NCBI GenBank assembly: GCA_964019055.1
Contig: OZ025207.1
Location: forward strand, 12,957,357-13,021,356
Direction of reading: 5' to 3'
DNA: 64,000 nucleotides
From: Anthopleura xanthogrammica
Lineage: Eukaryota; Cnidaria; Anthozoa; Actiniaria; Actiniidae
Below, piece by piece: positions 45,501-56,499 of the stretch (position 1 is its first letter; the number at the start of each line of letters is the position of its first letter). A program made the position numbers and the translations under genes. The notes below the pieces were generated by a model, which saw nothing but the letters and a program-made list of their open reading frames with translations, did no database searches and was not told the DNA's origin.

Positions 45501-48500
45501 CAGGCTGGTGCTATCAACATTTAGGACGTACTATGCCAGGAATCAAGCCCTTTGAGAGTGAGAAAGAAATGTTAGATGAAGTCAAGTCCCTGCTTAAGGA
45601 AGTTGCTGATAAGAAAGGTAAAACCAAAAACCTATCTTGAACATGACATTATTGAGATTTTCTTGTTGCCTGCAATGTTGCTTGCCTTTAGGGGGATGTC
45701 ACATGTTGCAACTTTCCTTGCAACGCTGCATGAAAATGGCCTGCAGGTGTAGAACCAAGTTCTATATTTAAAAAGCTGATGAAATCAAAATCATTACATT
45801 TCATTGGCTGAGAGCATCATGCTGTTGCAAGCAACGATATGTCTCAGACTAAGTTCACATGGTGAAACTTGTTGCTGGCAATGTCTCAAAAGTAGAACTC
45901 ATTCCTACTTCGAATTCTGATACATTGCTGGTGATGTGGCATGCGCATTGCATGGTTGGACACCATTTATCTCCTTACAGTTATATGTACACAGTCTGGA
46001 TCTTTCAAATTCAAATGTTCAAAATTTAAGATAGTATATTAGCATAGACTCAACTGATACCCTGATTTTCATCTAACTGCCACACATGGACTATATAATC
46101 AGTGCCATATTTCAGTTGATGAACAGCTTATTGTACTTTTATTGCCTGCTCTAGGTGTTGCAGACGTACATCCCACAGTGTTGGTGGTTGGTGCATTGGG
46201 TCAATGTGGAAAAGGAGCTTTGGATGTTGCACAGAAGATAGGAATACCAGAGTAAGTACAAAGTTATGCACATGATGCTAAAAAGATTTTTAACAGCTGA
46301 GTTTGCCTAAAAAATACAGGCTTCCTTGGTAAAGTAATGCCTTGTCTTGTTTGTTTAGTGTGGTGCCTTGTAAGCTAGTGAGAGTGTGTCTTGGTTGGTT
46401 AGTATGGTGCCTGGTAAATGAGAGCAGCAAGTGTGTCTTGGTTGGTTAGTGTGGTGCATGGTATGTGAGAGGAGCAAGTGTTTCATGGTTGGTTAGTGCG
46501 GTGCCTGGTAAGTGAGAGGAGCAAGTGTTTCTTGGTTGGTTAGTGTAGTGTCTGGTAAGTGAGAGGAGCAAGTGTTTCTTGGTTGGTTAGTGTAGTGTCT
46601 GGTAAGTGAGAGGAGCAAGTGTTTCTTGGTTGGTTAGTGTGGTGCCTGGTAAGTGAGAGGAGCAAGTGTTTCTTGGTTGGTTAGTGTGGTGCCTGGTAAG
46701 TGAGAGGAGCAAGTGTTTCTTGGTTGGTTAGTGTGGTGCCTGGTAAGTGAGAGGAGCAAGTGTGTCTTGGTTGGTTAGTGTGCTGCCTGGTAAGTGAGAG
46801 GAGCAAGTGTTTCTTGGTTGGTTAGTGTGGTGCCTGGTAAGTGAGAGGAGCAAGTGTTTCTTGGTTGGTTAGTGTGGTGCCTGGTAAGTGAGAGGAGCAA
46901 GTGTGTCTTGGTTGGTTAGTGTGGTGCCTGGTAAGTGAGAGGAGCAAGTGTGTCTTGGTTGGTTAGTGTGCTGCCTGGTAAGTGAGAGGAGCAAGTGTGT
47001 CTTGGTTGGTTAGTGTGGTGCCTGATGAGTGAGAGGAGGAAGGCAGCAGGGCCGTAGCAAGCCTTGAAAAACTAGGGGGACACAAAGCAACACCTGACCA
47101 GAGAAAATGAAAGTTTAATTGCATACTTCCTTTACGTTTCTGGGGAAAACTGGGGGGCATATTTAGTCGGCGCTACGGTCCTGAAGTGTGTCTTATTTGG
47201 CTAGTTTGCTGCTTGCAGTATTTCTTGGTGTATGTACTGACAGCTGAGTTAATTGAGCAACTAATATTTGGCTGGGGAATAATGGAAAATGTTTAATGTT
47301 TTTCAGATCTAACCAAATAAAGTGGGATCTTGAGGAGACTAAGGGCGGAGGTCCCTTCCCACAAATACTCAAGTATGATGTATTTGTCAACTGTATTCTT
47401 CTGTCAAAGGTGAATTTCTGAATTATTCGAAGTAATCTGTCATTATCTCAGAGTCTAAATATTGAGCAACAGGATCTCTTATAATGACTTGTGATTTTTC
47501 TCAACTTGCTACATCAGTGGGAAAAGAGAGGGGTTCTGGTTAAAGTCGCTTGTGTGCTTTGTGCATAATTTCTTTAATGTTTGCACTTAGACAAACAAAT
47601 AAACAAACTGCAAGGGATTTCACAAATGAATCCTTGCCAGAATTGACAACCATCAGCTAGAAAACCGCACTAAAGTATTTTTACTTTCTTCTCAGAAAAT
47701 CCCTCCATTTTTAACACGAGAGATCTTGGAGACAGATGAGAGGTACTAAAAAAGCATCCTAATTTTAAAAACGTTACTATATTTACAAAAGCAGTGATAA
47801 CGATTTTTTCAATCTTTCTAGGAATCTATCCCTTGTTGTTGACGTAAGCTGTGACGTCAATAACCCTGACAATCCATTACCATTTTATGACTCTGCCACC
47901 ACACCCCAGAATCCTGTACGAGCTGTTGATTTAAGGTACACGCACTGTGACGTGTTACTGATACTATTTATATACCAGTAGAATATGTGTTCTACTATGT
48001 ATCTCTTTGCGTCCTCGTATTAGTTCTCTCAAGACACTTGAGGTGTCATCGTGTACCTGTATTCAAGAACTGTGATTGGTTGATAGGCATTAGCCTGGTT
48101 AGTCCAGAGATGGACCCATTTTTATCGATGCGAGGACGAACCGAGTAGTAGAAAGAGACCTGTAAGAATCGCGCGCGCTGTTTCCCTTTTTTTTCGCGTT
48201 ATAAATTAATAAGTTAGTGAGAAAAGTGGGTAGCCTGGTAGCCTGTATAGCCTGGTACAGTTGACGCTAACTTGACATTATCCATATTTGTTATTTCCTT
48301 CAGTAAATCAAGCAAGACTCTTGAGATTCTCTCCATTGATTTCCTGCCTTCCTTGCTGCCACGAGAAAGCAGCATAAGATTCGCTGACAAGGTGACGCCA
48401 TACTTGAAGAGATTAACTAAGGTAAAATACCTTGACGCAAAATGTTGATGTTTTTAGTCATGCACTCAACTATTCTATTCAAAATTCAGCGTTCTTGCAT

Positions 48501-49137
48501 CATACTGCAACCACCACCATCATCTTGATCCTCATTATCAACAATATCATCATCAGTAGCAGGAACATTATTATCATCATCATCATCACAACCCATCATC
48601 ACCGCAACCGGCACCACCACCATCGTTTTCTTGTTTCTCATTATCATCATCAGTAGCAGCAATGATCACCAGCACCAGCCAGCACCACCACCATCATCGC
48701 CATAATCTTACCAATCTTTCGAACAAATCCTGTGTTCTTGGTCCTTAAATTTATATTATCGTCTGCTGCAAACTTCAGGATTCCCGATTATTTCTTGGTG
48801 GTATACGTATATGTTCTCTGTTTAAGTCACTGCCACATGCCATCTCATTATCTTTGTCATCGTCAGCAGAGAGCATAATTTTCAACGTACCTGCACCAGG
48901 GCGGTCAGGTGGCGCAGAACAGGGAGGGATTGACGGGCAGCATCTGCCAAGTGACGGCACATTGCAAATGGCCCCTCTGGCGCGGGAGATTCAAGATTAA
49001 ATTAAAGTTTCACATAACAGCGCGGTACGATGTATGTAACTATGATGTTTTTACACTAGGATGATCCTGACCCAGTGTGGATACGAACCAAGAAAGTGTA
49101 TGAACAAAAAATGAAAGAAATATTCGGTGGCAAGTAA
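42598..49137 (+). CDS. LYS1: Saccharopine dehydrogenase (NAD+, L-lysine-forming type), 11 exons
   Basis: Exons: 42598-42691, 42906-42966, 43596-43734, 44318-44405, 45438-45617, 46155-46251, 47307-47409, 47696-47742, 47822-47935, 48304-48421 and 49060-49137. All junctions are GT/AG, phases agree, and the product is 372 residues, the usual length of fungal Lys1 (about 370). The N-terminus (AETKPLERRTHLTPEKC) is of the alanine-dehydrogenase/transhydrogenase fold. K77 in LGLKDLP and H95 in FFAHAYK sit where the yeast enzyme has its catalytic Lys77 and His96. The NAD-binding motif GALGQCGKGALD is in exon 6, and WDLEETKGGGPFPQIL and INFLPSLLP-type motifs (SIDFLPSLLPRESS) follow. The family interconverts saccharopine with lysine and 2-oxoglutarate. 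Animals normally degrade lysine with a different, bifunctional enzyme (AASS), so the role here may be lysine catabolism or an unknown amino-acid reaction. AATAAA lies at about 49328. Confidence 0.93.
43140..43258. mobile_element. Small MITE in LYS1 intron 2
   Basis: GAGTGATTAT..CAAAGCAATTCAAAATGAGG is mirrored by CCTCATCTTGAATTGCTTTG...ATCACTC. About 119 bp with no frame. It is followed by a GATCAT-rich stretch (43360-43510). Confidence 0.75.
44080..44290. repeat. Retroelement-like tail in LYS1 intron 3
   Basis: The stretch AACCACTACTGATGAAGAGG...TTGAAATGTC resembles the short conserved tails, sometimes hammerhead-ribozyme-like, found in Penelope-like and SINE elements. No coding potential. 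The assignment is tentative. Confidence 0.3.
45199..45364. mobile_element. MITE with GGGCGGATCC ends, second member
   Basis: Ends GGGCGGATCCAG / TTGGATCCGCCC are inverted. 166 bp with a G-rich run (about 45307-45317). Same family as 20881-21029. It lies just upstream of LYS1 exon 5. Confidence 0.75.
46341..47035 (+). repeat. 47-bp minisatellite in LYS1 intron 6, about 15 copies
   Basis: The unit is TTCTTGGTTGGTTAGTGTGG plus TGCCTGGTAAGTGAGAGGAG plus CAAGTGT, repeated every 47 bases (GTTGGTTAG at 46441, 46488 and so on). Nearly every unit carries CTGGTAAGTGAG, a consensus 5' splice site in the sense of the gene. It is absent from the other LYS1 copy, whose intron 6 is only about 100 bp. Confidence 0.95.
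47205..48560 (-). repeat. Inner right arm, LYS1 exons 7-10
   Basis: Mirror of about 37340-38826. Exon 9 differs by one base in 114, and introns match too. The inner edge coincides with the end of exon 6 of the minus copy and the intron after the minisatellite of the plus copy. The intergenic-like piece GTACACGCACTGTGACGTG...CGAGTAGTAGAAAGAGACC lies in intron 9 of both. Confidence 0.85.
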
Positions 49138-49560
49138 ATGTATTCTCCGATTAAAGGACGCTTATAATGCATGATGTAAGCGACGTAATCAACAAACTTT
49201 ATATAAAAAGTAGGTAAAAGTTTCTAGTGTTCTCGAGTGTACACTCATCTTCACAATTACGCCTTGGATACTTGTATCCGATCCTTGACATAGTCATGCA
49301 AAAGAATATGTTGCTTTTCCTTTCAAAAATAAATATGACAACTGTAATGGGTACATGGAAAAAGTTGTCAAGTTGTCTACTAAAAGTTGTCAAGGCCGTA
49401 AAAACACTTAGAAAGACAGTCCTAAAATATTCGTGAACTGGATAGAAAAAGAGTAATCAAGAATATAATTTAAACGACATGTATTTCATAACCTATCCTT
49501 GGAAAATAAACTACGACTAAAATTTTTATTGTAAAACGTTTTTTTATTTTTTTTGCTTTC
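49138..49560. other. Junction where the MACPF block is missing from the right arm
   Basis: 49199-49280 is the reverse of 37090-37187 (MACPF 3' end). 49281-49374 matches nothing that I found in the left arm. From about 49375 (ACTAAAAGTTGTCAAGGCCG) the sequence is the reverse of 19555 downward. It marks a deletion of about 17.5 kb relative to the left side, or the reverse event there. Confidence 0.75.
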
Positions 49561-50564
49561 ATCCGCTCGCCCATCCCTTCATCCCTACACGACGTTTTGC
49601 TTTATTCTGTGATTCTGTGTCTTTCATAATCACCTTCAACGGTGCACATGCTCCACAGTATAAGGGCAACTTGTTTATCAGTAACCTAGAGTTACTCTTG
49701 TGTGCTACCCTAATACAGTCGTTATTATTATTATTAAAGTTGTTTTTACAGACCCCCTATCCGGATCGTAATTTGGAGAGTGAGTTATTATGAAAATGGG
49801 TGCAATTTAAAGGGTGGTTCAGGAATTTTAACAAGGCGATCCATTTACTAACACAGGAAGCGGACTAGGTTGGGCTGGAATTTTACGGTATTTTTTTCCT
49901 TCGGGCTATCTATTGACGTTTTTTTTTTTTTGCTTGGGCAATTTGGCGATTTTAGCAAGCCCTCCCCCCACGTTCTTCCTCCGCCCCTGATTAACTTATG
50001 TAATGTTAGATCAAGGGGGTCCCGTTACTGTATTGAATTGACTGTATGCAACCCCATCAACAGCCAGTCCCACATGGCTGTGTGATAAGCTGTGGATCAT
50101 CGCACGGTTTTGTCCACAAAAACAGATGATCAGTCCTTGCTTCCCGGTTGTCGTTGTCCTTCCCTATTAGAACATTTGTAAGCGAGTCATAAACGATTAA
50201 TATATTTCCCTAAGCATATTAAAAATGTGTACTTGTTAACCTGGGGGTGGTAAGAATACCAGCGCACGTGACAACCATGCATATGAAAGCAGGGATCCCA
50301 ACACGCTGGGTCTCACTTCCACAGTTTCCCATACGCGGTATTTTATACAACACAGGTATGCATGTTCATATCGTACTTCTTAACTGTTCTAAGGGTGAAT
50401 CAGGACCGTTCTTTTGTACTTATGGCATTTTAAAAATCCTTTATTGAATTCTAAGCTTTTAGAATTTTGATCCCGTGTTCACGATATATGGTTATTTTGT
50501 AAGCGGTTGGGCTCCCTGTGTTCTACCCAAATCACGTCTTCCCGTGATGCCATTGTGTCAGTAT

Positions 50565-50622
50565 AACCAACATGGCGAACTTGTAGGATTGGAATAAGAA
50601 GAAAATATCGCTGGTTTAACGG
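50565..50622 (+). other. Possible non-coding first exon (right arm)
   Basis: Mirror of the 16870-16935 segment: AACATGGCGAACTTGTAG, a three-codon upstream frame, then a segment ending TTTAACG/GTAAGAA. The strong donor is kept in both arms. Confidence 0.3.
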
Positions 50623-51351
50623 TAAGAAATGCGAAAAAACACCAAAGAACTAGTGAGAAACGTAGTTAAAAGTTCCTTGATGTTCCTGGAGTGTTTTATT
50701 CTGAGTTTTCTCTTTGTTTTTAGTGTATTTTTCCAATGACATTTTTCACGCCTGGAGACTGTTCACACGTGATGTTCATTAGTCGCTGAACATCTTCTTC
50801 TTGGCTGCTGGAATACTACACTGGACATTGTTATCTCGGAAAAAAACCTTATTTAACAATGTGAGTCAGCTTTTGTTGTCTTTTTTAACGTTTTAAATCG
50901 CTCCAAAGACAAAACTGTTGTTTGGGCATTGGATGCAATATTGGATGCAACACTAAGTGTCATATTTAGCGGGAATTATTATTATGGACTTTGAATAGAC
51001 CTCTTTATCTTGGGGATAATGTTTTCCATTTCACACCATGTCTCATTACTTTGAGTATTATTTCTTTGTTTAATGGTTGTTCATGAATATGGATACAACT
51101 CAAAGAAAGTATCTTATTCCCAAGAGAATATAGTGTTCTGATGGTAAAATATTAGGTAAAGAAAGTTGTTATCCACTCAACACAGCTTGTATACCTTATT
51201 ATAAAATTTTGAAATGCAATGAATGTGCTGATTGTTTGGATAAAATATTGGTAATTTATAAAAGCAATAGAAACACTCAGCTAGGTTTCATGTTCCTAAG
51301 CATGCTGTGTTTATATCAAAGTACATAGACATGCCAGACATTTTATATAGA

Positions 51352-51476
51352 CCCCTTGCACTTGACGTCAGAGCAGCTCAATTTGGAGGGCAAAACAAAA
51401 GAATTTCAATTTCCTGAGAATTGGAATCTATTGTTTTGCCCTCCAAATTGAGCTGCTCTGACGTCACGTGCAAGAG
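51352..51476. repeat. Fold-back with CRE/E-box ends (right arm)
   Basis: Mirror of 16139-16265. One end has CTTGACGTCAG in place of CACGTGACGTCAG, so one E-box is lost; both TGACGTCA octamers remain. Confidence 0.8.
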
Positions 51477-51558
51477 GTATTTAATTATGATCCTTTTTGG
51501 AACAAGACAATTTTGTTCTATTTTTTTAGATTATGACATATTTTTTCTTTGTTTTCAG

Positions 51559-51601
51559 CTATTACAAAAAAATTGGGAGATGATTATTGTTGACTCAAAC
51601 T
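51559..51601 (+). other. 43-nt exon-like segment (right arm)
   Basis: TTTTCAG / 43 nt / GTAAGT, encoding LLQKNWEMIIVDSN. One amino-acid difference from the left copy, with splice signals intact. Confidence 0.45.
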
Positions 51602-52491
51602 GTAAGTTTAGTAAATAATCTATATTTGCTGGTATATGTTACAAGGATGTAATAGCTGCATGCATACAGGAAAACACATGGATGGCTAACAATCACAAGA
51701 GAAAAAGTTTGTCTATTTATAAAATATATTAGTATATGTATATCATAAAAGAACCTGAACAGGAGAAAACTTCAATGATAATGTTTTGGACCATCCACAA
51801 TATTTTATTTTTGGTGTACTATACAGTTATCAAAAAATAGTGATTTGTGTCATGAACCTAATGTTAGGGGATAAATGAATGAATTAGATATACGGCATAT
51901 TTGGCTTTGACCTGTTTAGAATTATTCATGACTTTGATGATAAATTGAGTAAAGCAAAAAATATTATTAAAAAACATTTAGATTGGTGAGGGTTTGTATA
52001 ATATCAATTTTCATGAGCCTAGTTATAATCTACTGGAGTATGTATACACTAAAAAGTGAATAAGAAAGAAAATTATAGACATTATAGAAATATTTGAAAT
52101 TGTACTGATGTTTTGGACACTAATAGTCTTTCGGAGTAAAAGTGCTATGTATATAGCTACATGTACTTATGTTATTTGAGACAATCCATAGCTCCCAGTT
52201 CAAATATACAGTAAGCAATAAACACATCCTTGATTGTAGAGGTAAGTTGACTTTTGAAAATAGAATGCATCAAAAACATTCAGTTACATGATAATTCTGA
52301 ACACGGTATTGAAGTTTAGAGTTCAAGCTAATAAGACTAACCCGGTGTAGAGAAATGGAAGTCTGCTGTATAGACATAAATGGAATACCTAGATTTTTTT
52401 TGTAAGTACATCCAATATGTATTTAACAACTAGTAGACTAGATAACAATGGAAGAAAAAGTAGGCTGAAAAAATACTATTCTACTTGTAAT

Positions 52492-53150
52492 AATTGTAAT
52501 AAGATATGAGGCTTTATTATATCCACTTTGAAATCACTAGCAAATCCTGTAATCTGATTGGCTCTCAGTAGATTGATTCAAGCACGAATCGCACTATTTT
52601 GAGTCCGAATCGCATCTTTTTGTCAGCCAATCACAATGCAACACTAGAAAAGGTAACCAATCAGATTACAGGATTGTATGTAATCAGCCAATCAGATTAC
52701 AGCAAATAAGGAACATAAAATGTAGCTTTTTTCAAGTTTGACTGGAATTTTTGGTTACAAAAAGAAACAAAATACTGGCTATTTGTGAATAAATACTTTT
52801 GTATTTATCACAAATTTAGTGTCTATCTAGTATGATTTCAAAATGGATATAATAAAGTGATAATTGAACTTCGTGTCGTGCAATTTTGGTCTGATATCAA
52901 ACTTGCGATTACAAATCACACTCCCGCTACGCGGTCGTGTGATTTTGTTATCGCGCGTTTGATATCAGACCAAATTGCACTCCACTTAGTTCAATTACCA
53001 TTATATATTAATGGGTTCTAACTTGTTTATTTGCTGCTAACTTCTTTTGATATCAATGGTTACTATCCTTGGCCTCGCACCTGCAATATACTCCCACTGC
53101 GCATGCCTGCATAAAATGCACATAAATATGCATATTATTACAGTAATTAG
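52492..53150 (+). mobile_element. 660-bp insertion containing the 515-bp palindromic element
   Basis: The left arm reads straight through the target (CCTAATTACAAGTAG at about 15165-15179). Here the same site is split by 660 bp whose core (52513-53009) is nearly identical to 17991-18506. TAAT occurs at both edges and may be a target duplication. The remaining 140 bp after the core are unfamiliar. Confidence 0.75.
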
Positions 53151-54479
53151 GCAATAGAATGGTTTTTCAATTAGATCATTTGAGTGAGTTACTTTCCAGT
53201 AAAGTGAAAATAAGCCAGGTATACTTTGATAATTGATAACTCTCAGGATGTGAAAGAAAGACTACCACAAAATATCAAAAATATTGTCATTTGTAATACT
53301 CCTTCAAAAGTGAGAATTTATGCCTTAAATGCTCAAGATTAAAATTTCCCAGGATTGAGATTTTTGCATTCTTTCTGTTATTGCACAGTTATTCCATTTC
53401 TGTTTGATAGCATAGTGTCTAGATATAGCTTCAGGGAAACTCAGTTTGGACAATAATGGCACCACAAAAAGAAAAAGATAAAACAAAAGTTACCCTAGTT
53501 TAAATATCTTGCTCATTTTTGCATTTGAACAATTTTTGACATGGATTCTTGAATGACATTGGTTTACTGCTACAGGCTTAGTGTTTGTATTTTAGTACAT
53601 TATGGATAAAGTGACTACTAAAATGATTTTGGAATGATGATGACACATTTAGCAACACCGGAATTAGAATTAGAATTGTTCAACCTTGTTTTAACACATT
53701 TTGAAGATTTCTTGTTTACCAACTCTTATTTCCTATATTTTGTCCTTTCGAAAATGGATTGATATTACAGCATAGATAACATTATATGACCTGTAGCAAA
53801 GTGAACAACTGTCAAGAGGCATACAGCAATATCAAAAAAATGCTGAAAAGTGATTGGGTTATTTGCTATCAGGTAATGAAATAGCCAAGTAAAATGAGAC
53901 CTTTTCAATTGTCAATTTTACTAGATGAATGAGCCATACTACTCCCCATCTAAGGTCTTTCCTGAATGGTGCTAGTATTGTTTAGGTATTAATATGAAGA
54001 AATTCTTATAGTCCCACAGTTCATTTTGGTCATGCAATTGCCAGAGTGCTCATTACCATTTGCTGTTCACCCCCTTGAATGTTTTTTTTGAATAGCTGTA
54101 TATGTGTGTATGGGAAGCAACTACAGATAAGCAACAATGATAGAGTGTAAACACTAAATATGTGCAACACATCATCATAGAATAAATTAAATTCTAAATT
54201 AAATGGAAGAAATTAATTTGTAGTTATTTAATTGGAGCTTTTGGTCTAAATGGAAAATTTTCTCTTTACAAAGTAGAGTTGAAATCTCATGAAGCTAGAC
54301 ACAATATATGTACACTATATTCCAGTGTCAACAAAAAAAACTGTTTTTTCTCCAGGAATGTATTGAGTGGTATGATCAGCTTTCTGAAGAATTGATTGGC
54401 TACAAAAATCTAGTAAAGGATCTTCCAGGGTATCAATAAGGATATTAAATAACCTTGTTTTCTTATCAGTTGAGGGTAC

Positions 54480-55205
54480 AGTAATTGATGATAATTGGCA
54501 TTTGTACAATCAAGATCAACAATGCATATTGCAGCAAGCTTTGTTTGTAGATTACCAACCCATGTTTGGTTGGTATTGCACATATTAATTGCCTACATTA
54601 TGTTCAATTCCCATATAAATAGTGCCCAAATAAATCAAGTATCTCATAAAGAGGGGTACTTAAATGTATGTGTTATTAAGATCCACAATACATGTTGCAG
54701 CATGCTTTGTATGTAGATTACCAATCCATATGTCGTTGGTATTACACATAGTAATTGCTCACATGCTCAACTCTCATATACTAACACCTGTCTACAGTGA
54801 AATACTTACCTCTGGTGTACTTCTAGATTCAATCAATACAGGATACAGGTGAGTTATTGATACGTGGAAGATATCACAAGATAGCTGTAAGATAATAGTT
54901 AATGCTTGTATAGATATTGTCCATTGTTTATTCCTATATTAATGGATTTACTTAGTGTTAATGCAGTCAATAATTTAATGGTAGAAAAATAGTAATAATT
55001 TAAGGCTGAAAGGATATTAATGATTTCATTGAAGATGCTGTGCAGAATAGTAGTATAGGCTTAAGTAGTTACTCTTAGCTTACTGTTAGATGAATAATAA
55101 GTATTGGCAACAGTAAGATATAAGCACAAGGTTAATGAAGGATGCAATGGCAAGTGCCTGTTATGACAAAAATGTATTTTATCTGTCACTACCCTAGAGT
55201 GTATG
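54480..55205 (+). repeat. Nested inverted repeat, left copy of the right arm
   Basis: Mirror of 13200-13770, with an internal direct duplication (about 54525-54600 and 54690-54765, sharing GCTTTGT.TGTAGATTACCAA). It carries the 51-nt exon-like segment at 54798-54848 (EILTSGVLLDSINTGYR). Confidence 0.75.
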
Positions 55206-56499
55206 AGGATTTTAGATTTTGAAAAACTTATAGGGAAACTGCCTAAAATGATATAAACTTAAAATTACAGAATTAAAATGTACATGCAGGGGTGTAGCCA
55301 GGGAGGCCCAAAACCCATTTTCAGAACATCGGCCCAAAAAACGGCCAACCAATAAAATGGCCAACAGGATAGGAGGCCTGTGTCCCCTGGCTACTTCCCT
55401 GATATCAAAAGTTCTGAAACACTTTGAACTAAATTTTTGTTCTTAAGAATGGCACAATTATTTTGATTAATTTAATTTAACATTCAAATAAAATGCTTAA
55501 GGATGTGCCTAACTGTGGCCACCCAATGAATTTTTAAACTCACTCAATTATTTTGACTTGGCATGTTTTTAGTCCTTTCTCTCGCAAATATAAATAAAAT
55601 ATTTGCTGACGCGACTTTGACCTCACATGAAAATGTACAAATTGTCATTTTACTTGTAAAACATTTAATTGGGTGGCCACGATTAGGTGTGTCTTGCTAT
55701 AAGTTAAAATTTACTTCTTTGTTGAAGTTTGTTAAAAATAGAAATGTTTCATAATTTAAACATAATTGATAAACTTCATGATTGATAAGTTTCCATGACT
55801 AGTAGCATTTCATTGGCACATTTATTTTAAAATTGAAAAATACAATAGTAATCAATTGGATAAAAACCATAAAGCAAACCAAGCTAAATGGAAAAAAAAA
55901 CAAACCTACAGTTAAATGCTTAACACTTTGGTACTATTCATAAAACAATATTTTAAGTTTGAAACTTTGTGTGACGAGCATGATCTCTTGTGCAGTGTCT
56001 TGACTTATGAACTCATTTGTTTCATGGTTGTGACCTATAATAATATCTGAGGAATACTGATATATTGTCTACTCAGATGTACTAAAGATCTACTGTATGG
56101 TGGTGAAAGATTCTGCTATCCATCTCTTGTAGAACTTCTGAAATAGAGTAGTTCATCTGTCTTGAGAAGGTTTCTTCATGGAGGATTTGTGGCCATTGAT
56201 TCATACCTTTCTTTAGTAAGCAGAAGCACAAAGATTGTGAAATATTTCTTTCAATGGTTGTCTTGGCCTTGTAACACTTTCTCCTCCCAAAGGGTTAAGG
56301 ATTACTGACTGTTTTACCTTGTTAACTACCTCGTGTTATCTCATTTCTGTATACATCTGATGTAAGGGTGCACATGAGTCTTCACCTGTTGCAGAGGATG
56401 TCAGCACCATTTGCTTTTGTCTTATGTATGATCAAGGAAGATTGTGAATTTACTGAAGACCAAGAGGCTAGTGATCCTGCTCATTAAAAGTTTTCTGCT

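Noticed and set aside
48432..48656. 74-codon His/Ile-rich frame
   Set aside because: A CATCAT-rich low-complexity part of LYS1 intron 10.
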